Translations under genes and position numbers: made by a program
Notes under the pieces: generated by a model
The model's database searches: none
Seen by the model: only the letters and a program-made list of their open reading frames with translations
What the model was told of the DNA's origin: nothing
From: Agromyces sp. SYSU T00194
GTDB lineage: Bacteria; Actinomycetota; Actinomycetes; Actinomycetales; Microbacteriaceae
Assembly: GCF_040496035.1 (NCBI RefSeq)
Contig: NZ_JBEPJZ010000001.1
Location: 806,001 to 870,000, forward strand
Reading direction: 5' to 3'
DNA length: 64,000 nt
Part shown: positions 59,032-64,000 of the stretch, in pieces
Layout of the letters: each line of letters opens with the position of its first letter
Numbering within the stretch: position 1 is the first letter of the stretch

Positions 59032-60020
59032 CAGTCGACCAGCACCACGCTGCGGCCCACCGTGACGCCGGCGGCGAGTCGATCGAGCGCTTCGGGGGCA
59101 TCCGCGAACCCGACCTGCTCGCCGATCACCGGGCGCAGCAGCCCCTCGGCGGCCAGCCGCGTGAGCTCTGCGTGCGCCTCGCGCACGAGGTCGGGCCGGA
59201 ACTGGTTGTACAGCGCCCAGTGCAGGCCGAGCACGCTGTAGTTCTTCACCAGCGCGTGGTTCGGCTTGACCTCCTGCATGCGTCCGCCGGCGAACCCGAC
59301 CACGACGATGCGACCCTCGAAGGCGATGACCTTGGTCGAATGGTCGAACGCGTCGCCGCCGACCGGGTCGAACACCACGTCGACGCCGTGGCGGCCCGTG
59401 AGCTCCTTCACCCGCGCGATGACGTCCTCGCTCGTGCGATCGACGACCTCGTCGGCGCCGCACGCGCGGGCGACCTCCGCCTTCGCGGGCGAGCTCACGA
59501 CGCCGATCACGCGGGCGCCGGCCGCCTTCGCGAGCTGCACCGCCGCGGTGCCGACGCCGCCGGCGGCCGCGTGCACGAGCACGGTCTCGCCGGCCTGGAG
59601 CTGGGCCCTGCGGTGCAGCGCCACGTACGCGGTCTGGTACGCGATGATCAGCCCCGACGCCTCGGCGTCGGAGAGCGCCTCGGGCGCCGGGAAGGTCACG
59701 GCGGCGTCGAGCACCGCGTGCTCGGCGAGGGTGCCGATGCGCGAGCCCACGACGCGGTCGCCGACGGCGAAGGCGCCCGACTCAGCGGCATCCGCCCCCA
59801 GCGCGACCACCTCGCCGCACGCCTCGATGCCCGGCGGGAACGGCAGCTCGGGCCGCACCTGGTACTCGCCGCGGCAGAGCAGCACGTCGGGGAAGTTCAG
59901 GGCGACCGCGCGGGTGCGCACGACGAGCTCGCCGGGGCCGGGCGTCGGCACCTCGCGGTCGCCGAGCTCGAGCGCCGTGCTCGGGTCGCCGTGGCGCACG
60001 ACCTGCCAGACGCGGCTCAC
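59031..60020 (-). CDS. NADPH:quinone oxidoreductase family protein
   Basis: 329 residues of the zinc-free MDR/quinone-reductase branch. GALNFPDV-type start (here AVALNFPDVLLCRGEYQ), PFPPGIEACGEVVALG, the nucleotide motif VLVHAAAGGVGTAAVQLAKAAGARVIGVV, and VVFDPVGGDAFDHS. Some relatives act as acyl-CoA or crotonyl-CoA reductase-like enzymes. The GTG at 60020 overlaps the TetR stop (GTGA), fixing the start and indicating co-translation. Confidence 0.9.
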   Translation of the reverse strand: MSRVWQVVRHGDPSTALELGDREVPTPGPGELVVRTRAVALNFPDVLLCRGEYQVRPELPFPPGIEACGEVVALGADAAESGAFAVGDRVVGSRIGTLAEHAVLDAAVTFPAPEALSDAEASGLIIAYQTAYVALHRRAQLQAGETVLVHAAAGGVGTAAVQLAKAAGARVIGVVSSPAKAEVARACGADEVVDRTSEDVIARVKELTGRHGVDVVFDPVGGDAFDHSTKVIAFEGRIVVVGFAGGRMQEVKPNHALVKNYSVLGLHWALYNQFRPDLVREAHAELTRLAAEGLLRPVIGEQVGFADAPEALDRLAAGVTVGRSVVLVD

Positions 60021-60604
60021 GCGCCCGCCCCCTTCGTGAGGCTGTCGAGGAACAGCTCGGTGATCTGCTCGGCGACCTCGGTGCCCGACTCGGGCCCGGA
60101 GGGGTTGTACCACTGCGAGAGGTAGTGGATGTCGGAGAAGAAGTGCGCCATGAGCACGGCCCGCGGGATGTCGGTGCGGAACACGCCCTCGGCCTGTCCG
60201 CGCTCGATCAGGGCGACGAAGTCGTCGTTGTAGCGACGCCGCCGCTTCACGACCTCGTCGTGCCGCTCGGGCGTGAGCATGTGCATCGAACGGAAGAACA
60301 CGGTGCCCTCGGGGAGGTACTCGATCGACGTCTCGATGACGTCGACGCAGGCCGCGCGGAGCGTCTCGGCCACGGGCATCCCCCGCCCGATGATCTCGTC
60401 GAGGTGCTCCTGCTGGAGCGTGAGCAGCCGCTCGTAGATGCCGAAGAGCAGGTCGTCCTTCGAGCGGTAGTAGTGGTACATCGCGCCCTTGGTGACACCG
60501 GCCGCGGCAACGACCTCCTGCACCGAGGTGTTGGCGTAGCCCTTCTCGGCGAACAGCTCGACGGCCGCCTGCTGCACCTGGTCGCGAACGCTGAAGTCCT
60601 TCAC
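60017..60604 (-). CDS. TetR family transcriptional regulator, candidate master of the acyl-CoA regulon
   Basis: 195 residues. The HTH region reads ELFAEKGYANTSVQEVVAAAGVTKGAMYHYYRSKDDLLFGIYE, close to FadR/LiuR-like TetR proteins that sense acyl-CoA. The C-terminal all-helical domain includes FFRSMHMLTPERHDEVVKRRRRYNDDFV. The GTG at 60604 has a GGAGGAGC site upstream. It is embedded in the operon whose promoter carries palindrome site 4, so autoregulation is likely. It is the only TetR gene close to sites 3 and 4. Confidence 0.9.
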   Translation of the reverse strand: MKDFSVRDQVQQAAVELFAEKGYANTSVQEVVAAAGVTKGAMYHYYRSKDDLLFGIYERLLTLQQEHLDEIIGRGMPVAETLRAACVDVIETSIEYLPEGTVFFRSMHMLTPERHDEVVKRRRRYNDDFVALIERGQAEGVFRTDIPRAVLMAHFFSDIHYLSQWYNPSGPESGTEVAEQITELFLDSLTKGAGA

Positions 60605-60612
60605 AGCTCCTC

Positions 60613-61359
60613 CTAGAGCACCGGCGCGAGCGAGCCGCCGCCGTCGATGACGATCGTCTGTCCGGTGATCCACGACGCGTCCCCCGAGGCGAGGAAGGCG
60701 ACCGCGGCGGCGACGTCCTCGGGCGCTCCGAGCCTACCGAGCGGGTACTCCGCGGCGACCTCCGCCTCGCGGCCCTCGTAGAGGGCCTTGGCGAAGTCGG
60801 TCTTGACGACCGCCGGGGCGATGGCGTTGACCCGCACGGCCGGGGCGAGCTCCCAGGCGAGCTGGCGGGTGAGGCCGAGCAGCGCCGCCTTCGAGACGCC
60901 GTACATCGCGATTCCGGGGCTCGCGGTGAGCGCCGAGATCGAGCCCATGTTCACGATGCTGCCGCGGCGGTCGGCGAGCCCCGCGGCCACCGCGTCGCGC
61001 GACCAGCCGAGCGCGCTGACGACGTTCACGTCGAGGATCTTGCGCACCGCCGCCGCGTCGGCCTCGAGCGCCGGGCCGTAGATCGGGTTGATGCCGGCGT
61101 TGTTCACGAGCACGTCGAGCCCGCCGTGGCGTTCGCGCACGTGGGCGAACACCTCGGCACGGTGGTCGGGGTCGTCGACGCGGCCGGCGACCCAGCTCAC
61201 GGCGGGTCCGAGGTCGGATGCCGCGGCCTCGAGCCCCTCGGGCTTGCGGGCCGTGATCACGACCTGCGCCCCCTCCTCGACGAGACGCCTCGCCGTCGCG
61301 AGGCCGATGCCCCTGCTGCCCGCGGTGACCAGCGCCACCCTGCCGTCGAATCGCCCCAT
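60613..61359 (-). CDS. SDR family oxidoreductase, FabG-like
   Basis: 248 residues. TAGSRGIG at 12-19, NNAG at 86-89, and catalytic Ser140, Tyr153 and Lys157 (MYGVSK). The C-terminal GQTIVIDGGGSLAP is typical of FabG-like 3-oxoacyl reductases and 3-hydroxyacyl dehydrogenases. It is the first gene of the SDR-TetR-QOR-SDR operon, 21 nt downstream of the palindrome. GAGAGGA precedes the ATG. Confidence 0.92.
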   Translation of the reverse strand: MGRFDGRVALVTAGSRGIGLATARRLVEEGAQVVITARKPEGLEAAASDLGPAVSWVAGRVDDPDHRAEVFAHVRERHGGLDVLVNNAGINPIYGPALEADAAAVRKILDVNVVSALGWSRDAVAAGLADRRGSIVNMGSISALTASPGIAMYGVSKAALLGLTRQLAWELAPAVRVNAIAPAVVKTDFAKALYEGREAEVAAEYPLGRLGAPEDVAAAVAFLASGDASWITGQTIVIDGGGSLAPVL

Positions 61360-61379
61360 CGTGATTCCTCTCGCAAAAA

Positions 61380-61399
61380 ACCGACCGCTCGGTATGTTA
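61380..61399 (-). promoter_or_regulatory. TetR-type operator (site 4) with -10 box
   Basis: ACCGA-CCGC-TCGGT (61380-61393) is the most symmetrical of the four sites. On the minus strand a -10 box TAACAT (61394-61399) precedes it, so the transcription start would fall inside the operator. The SDR ATG is 20 nt further on. Confidence 0.7.
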
Positions 61400-61494
61400 G
61401 CGCATCGGCTGGCGCCGTCCAGTCGGACGGTGCGACGGGATCACGACCGGCGACGAGCGTGCGGCGGCTCCGGGCATCCGCTCCCCTGCACGCG

Positions 61495-61528
61495 GAAGCG
61501 CCCCGTCCCTCTCGGGGCGGGGCGCTTC
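61495..61528 (-). terminator. Terminator hairpin after the CsbD-like gene
   Basis: GAAGCGCCCCG (61495-61505) and CGGGGCGCTTC (61518-61528) form a perfect 11-bp stem; part of the 12-nt loop can pair further (CCC/GGG). It starts 10 nt after the CsbD stop on the minus strand. Confidence 0.7.
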
Positions 61529-61538
61529 GATCATCGGC

Positions 61539-61709
61539 TCAGCGGAACGCGTCCTTCACGTCGTCGCCGGCCTGCTTGAGGTTGGCCTTGGTCTGGTCGG
61601 CCTTGCCCTCGGCCTCCATCTCGCGGTCGCCGGTGGCCTCGCCGGCCTTCTCCTTGACCTTGCCGACCACTTCCTCGGCCTTGTGCTGGGCCTTGTCGTC
61701 CGTTCCCAT
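61539..61709 (-). CDS. CsbD family stress-response protein
   Basis: 56 residues, fully helical and highly charged: GTDDKAQHKAEEVVGKVKEK, then AGEATGDREMEAEGKADQ, ending DDVKDAFR. This is the CsbD pattern (KVKEAxGxxTGDxxLxxEGK). CsbD proteins are small, abundant general-stress proteins of unknown mechanism. The ATG has GGAAGGAG 6 nt upstream. A strong hairpin follows the stop, so it is monocistronic. Confidence 0.9.
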   Translation of the reverse strand: MGTDDKAQHKAEEVVGKVKEKAGEATGDREMEAEGKADQTKANLKQAGDDVKDAFR

Positions 61710-61843
61710 CGAGACTCCTTCCTGTTCGGCGGGCGCCGCCCTGATTCCCCACGGCGCACGTCTCGCAGTCGACGCTAGGTCGGCCTCCGCCGGGTGGCGA
61801 GGGGGTGGACATCGCGGGTGCGGTGTGCTTCGCGGGCGGGGTG

Positions 61844-61980
61844 GTCGTTTTTCAGGAGTCGGCTGAGCGGCCGGTGCACGATGGTGCGAAGCGGATGCCT
61901 GCGGCGCACGTTCCGTGCATTTCCTGCCGGATCCGTGGCGCTTCGCGCCGCGGGCCCGGGCAGCTTCCTGAAAAGCGACG
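61844..61980. repeat. Conserved ~138-nt non-coding element, copy 1
   Basis: It begins GTCGTTTTTCAGGA and ends CTTCCTGAAAAGCGACG, so the ends are inverted (TTTTCAGGA/TCCTGAAAA). The interior holds GGCCGGTGCAC, GTGCG, GCGG-TGCCT, GGCGCA and TCCGTGCAT blocks, which recur in the same order in copy 2 at 62722. No open frame follows these blocks. The rest of the 61710-62012 gap shows nothing else. Confidence 0.7.
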
Positions 61981-62012
61981 CCCCTCCGCGCGGGGAGCGC
62001 CGCGGTGCCGGC

Positions 62013-62663
62013 TCAGCGGTCGCCGACGCGCTCGAGCTCGACCGGCCGGTCGCCCCAGGCGGCGATGCGCGCCTCGAGGCCGGCACGCACGCCCGGCCAC
62101 TCGTCGGCGAGCACCGAGTACACCGCCGTGTCGCGCCACGTGCCGTCGGGCTTCGGCATCACCCGCCGCAGCACGCCCTCGAACGTCGCCCCGAGGCGCA
62201 GGATCGCGGTGCGCGAGCGCTCGTTGACCGCATCCGCCTGCAGCTTCACCCGGCCGAACCCGTGGTCGAACGCCGTGCCGAGCAGCAGCAGCTTCGCCTC
62301 GGGGTTCACGACCGTGCCCCAGACGCGCGGGTCGTACGCGGTCCAGCCGATGTGCGCGGACTCGTTCACCGGCTCGAGATCGCCGAGCGTCGAGGTGCCG
62401 ACGATGCGCCCGGCATCCGGCCCACCCTCGAGCCGGATGGCGTACGCGATGCCGTGGTCGCCCCAGTGGAACCAGCGGTGCGCGAACTCGCGGAACGCCG
62501 CCGCGTCGGCGGGCAGCCCGGCCGGGCCGCCGCCGTAGCCGCCGGCGAACACCTCCGCCGAGCCGATCGCGTCGTACAGCTCGTCGAGGTCGGACTCGGC
62601 GAGCGGGGTCAGGCGGATGCTGCGGCCGACCAGGTCGACGCGCTCGGGGATGGTCGCGGTCAC
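62013..62663 (-). CDS. GNAT family N-acetyltransferase (RimJ/RimL-like)
   Basis: 216 residues. It starts with RLTPLAESDLDELYDAIG and has a central GRIVGTSTLGDL strand. The HIGWTAYDPRVWGTVVNPEAKLLLLGTAFD acetyl-CoA-binding region is followed by VNERSRTAILRLGATFEGVLRR, diagnostic of the RimJ/RimL-type subgroup, which acetylates protein N-termini, amino acids or antibiotics. The GTG at 62663 is the likeliest start. The gene is flanked on both sides by copies of the ~138-nt element. The substrate is unknown. Confidence 0.88.
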   Translation of the reverse strand: MTATIPERVDLVGRSIRLTPLAESDLDELYDAIGSAEVFAGGYGGGPAGLPADAAAFREFAHRWFHWGDHGIAYAIRLEGGPDAGRIVGTSTLGDLEPVNESAHIGWTAYDPRVWGTVVNPEAKLLLLGTAFDHGFGRVKLQADAVNERSRTAILRLGATFEGVLRRVMPKPDGTWRDTAVYSVLADEWPGVRAGLEARIAAWGDRPVELERVGDR

Positions 62664-62721
62664 GTGCCCAGTCTGCACCGCGCCGCGGCGAAGGCGGCAG
62701 CGGGCGGGCGCCGGGCGATGG

Positions 62722-62861
62722 GTCGTCACGTTTCAGGAGGCCGCGCCGGGGCCGGTGCACAGGCCTGTGCGCGCGGTGCCTCAGGCGCAGCATCCGTGCA
62801 TCCCGGGCATCGCTCGCGACGATTCCCACCACCGCGGCCCACCACTTCCTGAAAAGCGCCG
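62722..62861. repeat. Conserved ~138-nt non-coding element, copy 2
   Basis: Same orientation and block order as copy 1: GTCGTCACGTTTCAGGA, GGCCGGTGCAC, GTGCG, GCGGTGCCT, GGCGCA, ATCCGTGCAT, and CTTCCTGAAAAGCG at the end. The middle third (62800-62845) differs most in sequence but not in length. Conservation of blocks with compensating differences suggests a structured RNA or a mobile miniature element. Confidence 0.7.
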
Positions 62862-63002
62862 GCCCACAGCGGGTGACGGATGCCGCGGGGCGGCGGTATC
62901 CTCATGCGCATGGCGTACGCACGGCGATTTCCGCGCCCCCGGCCGGCCACCGGCCCGGGGCGATCGTCGATGCGCGCACGCTAGGCCTGCCGCGACGTCC
63001 CG

Positions 63003-63056
63003 GTGAGTCGGACCGGACGGGGGAGCATCCTCCCTCCGCACCGACCACCGACTCGC
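63003..63056 (+). promoter_or_regulatory. Structured 5' leader of the srmL gene
   Basis: GTGAGTCGG (63003-63011) pairs with CCGACTCGC (63048-63056) over 9 bp with one G-U. Inside it, CGG-GGGAG and CTCCC-T-CCG close a CATC loop. The AAAGGA ribosome-binding site starts right after the outer stem. It contains no T-box sequence. It could be an attenuation or translation-control element. Confidence 0.5.
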
Positions 63057-63069
63057 AAAGGACTCCGCC

Positions 63070-64000
63070 ATGCCCACCTCACCCACCCTGATCGCGCCCG
63101 CTCCGAGCGGGCACCTCCTCACCGCCGACGCGCTGCGCGACGCGCTCGCCGTGCGCGACCTCGCCGACCCCGCGCAGGGCCCGCACGCCATGCAGCTCGT
63201 GCTCGACGCCGTGCTCGACGCCGTCGGCGCCCTCTGGGGCGCACCCGTCGCGCTCACCCGCTCGACGCCGCTCGTCACGGTCGCCGACAACTACGACCAG
63301 CTCGGCTACGACCCCGCCGACGTGACCCGCGAAGCGCGGTACAGCCGCTACGTCGCTCCCGGCGTGATGCTCCGCAGCCACACCAGCTCGGGCATGCCCG
63401 CGATCCTGCGCGACCTCGCCGCCGATCCCCCGCACGGCTACGACGTGGTGCACGCCCTCCCGGGCGTCACCCACCGCCGCGACGCGGTCGACCGCCTGCA
63501 CGTCGGCACCCCGCATCAGCTCGACCTCTGGCGGGTCGCCGATCGCGGCTACCTCGCGGGCGAGACGCTCGACGAGCTCGCGGGCGCGGTCGTCGAGGCC
63601 GTGCTGCCGGGCGCGCGGTGGCGGCAGGTGCCGGCGAGGCATCCGTACACCCGCGACGGCCGGCAGGTCGACGTCTGGCACGACGGCGAGTGGGTCGAGC
63701 TCGCCGAGTGCGGCGCGATCGACCGCGGGGTGATCCGCCGCGCGGGCCTCGACCCGCATCTCTGGACCGGGGTCGCGCTCGGCATGGGCCTCGACCGCGC
63801 GCTGATGCTGCGGAAGGGCATCCCCGACATCCGGATGCTGCGCTCGGCGCACCCGCTCGTCGCAGCCCAGATGCGCGACCTCGAGCCGTGGCGGCCCGTG
63901 TCGTCGCAACCCGCGGTGCGCCGCGACCTCTCGCTCGTGGTCGCTGGCGACGTCGACGACGAGCTGCTCGGCGACCGGGCGCGCGACGCGCTCGGCGCCG
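63070..64000 (+). CDS. srmL: PheS-related ligase SrmL (3' end outside window)
   Basis: At least 310 residues, open to the right edge. It resembles the catalytic core of phenylalanyl-tRNA synthetase alpha (class II): a motif-2-like stretch around HTSSGMPAILRDL and VVHALPGVTHRRDAVDRLHVGTPHQLDLW, and motif 3 as GMGLDRALMLRKGIPDIRMLRS. It lacks the N-terminal tRNA-binding coiled coil. A C-terminal FDX-ACB-like part begins at RPVSSQPAVRRDLSLVV. This matches the actinobacterial PheS-paralogue family named SrmL, whose reaction is unknown. The ATG follows AAAGGA. Confidence 0.8.
   Translation, partial: MPTSPTLIAPAPSGHLLTADALRDALAVRDLADPAQGPHAMQLVLDAVLDAVGALWGAPVALTRSTPLVTVADNYDQLGYDPADVTREARYSRYVAPGVMLRSHTSSGMPAILRDLAADPPHGYDVVHALPGVTHRRDAVDRLHVGTPHQLDLWRVADRGYLAGETLDELAGAVVEAVLPGARWRQVPARHPYTRDGRQVDVWHDGEWVELAECGAIDRGVIRRAGLDPHLWTGVALGMGLDRALMLRKGIPDIRMLRSAHPLVAAQMRDLEPWRPVSSQPAVRRDLSLVVAGDVDDELLGDRARDALGA

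Noticed and set aside
62722-62861. Insertion sequence around the GNAT gene
   Set aside because: The flanking repeats are direct, not inverted, and no transposase gene or target-site duplication is visible.
63003-63069. T-box riboswitch upstream of srmL
   Set aside because: A structured leader is present, but there is no T-box consensus, no specifier-loop architecture and the region is too short.

Overview
The window is a dense, very GC-rich (about 70% or more by eye) actinobacterial chromosome segment. The octamer CGGATGCC/GGCATCCG recurs throughout on both strands, start codons are often GTG, many genes overlap by GTGA or ATGA, and many genes sit 6-8 nt behind a TANNNT box, so their mRNAs look leaderless. 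Together with the purS-purQ...purL layout, the DUF6325/SHOCT pair and an SrmL-type PheS paralogue at the right edge, this suggests a Microbacteriaceae chromosome (Agromyces/Microbacterium-like). That is inference from style; no rRNA gene is present to confirm it.

Layout. (1) 1-18.7 kb is housekeeping: purS-purQ and purL, separated by a block of membrane-stress genes (DUF2254, DUF389, DUF6325, SHOCT, two tandem MscS paralogues), plus yaeQ-like, apt, Nudix, GIY-YIG, chorismate mutase, SDR and DMT-exporter genes. Two repeat families lie between the Nudix and GIY-YIG genes. (2) 19.4-31.3 kb is acyl-CoA catabolism: an alcohol dehydrogenase-SDR-MaoC operon, a thiolase/acyl-CoA dehydrogenase pair with a divergent QsdR-like regulator and thioesterase, and a kinase-acyl-CoA dehydrogenase-acyl-CoA ligase operon. 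A yefM-yoeB toxin-antitoxin pair and an orphan antitoxin-like gene lie in between. (3) 31.3-35.6 kb is a lower-GC island with an OLD-type ATPase-TOPRIM nuclease, a membrane-anchored protein with a HEPN-like RNKLVH motif and a large membrane protein; it may be a defence island. (4) 35.7-40.4 kb holds arfB, a methyltransferase and a LuxR/TPR regulator that share a promoter element, and small membrane proteins.

(5) 40.5-53.1 kb is a polyol/C4-sugar catabolic locus. A nine-gene minus-strand operon (dehydrogenase, DUF2291, ribose-type ABC transporter, DhaK-DhaL fusion kinase, RpiB-like and TIM-like isomerases, DeoR regulator) faces a plus-strand transketolase-dehydrogenase operon, with a long inverted repeat between them. 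By analogy with the tetritol pathways of Mycobacterium, the proposed route is tetritol to erythrulose to erythrulose phosphate to erythrose 4-phosphate to central metabolism. (6) 53.3-61.4 kb is a branched-chain-type ABC importer (livKMHFG) behind an SDR-TetR-quinone oxidoreductase-SDR operon. (7) 61.5-64 kb has a CsbD-like gene, a GNAT gene flanked by two copies of a conserved ~138-nt non-coding element, and the 5' part of srmL behind a structured leader.

The main regulatory observation is a shared palindrome, ACCGA-N4-KCGGT. It lies upstream of four separate acyl-CoA-metabolism transcription units (19.4, 27.3, 58.2 and 61.4 kb), and the best candidate to bind it is the TetR protein encoded at 60.0-60.6 kb. 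No tRNA, rRNA, CRISPR array or insertion sequence was seen.
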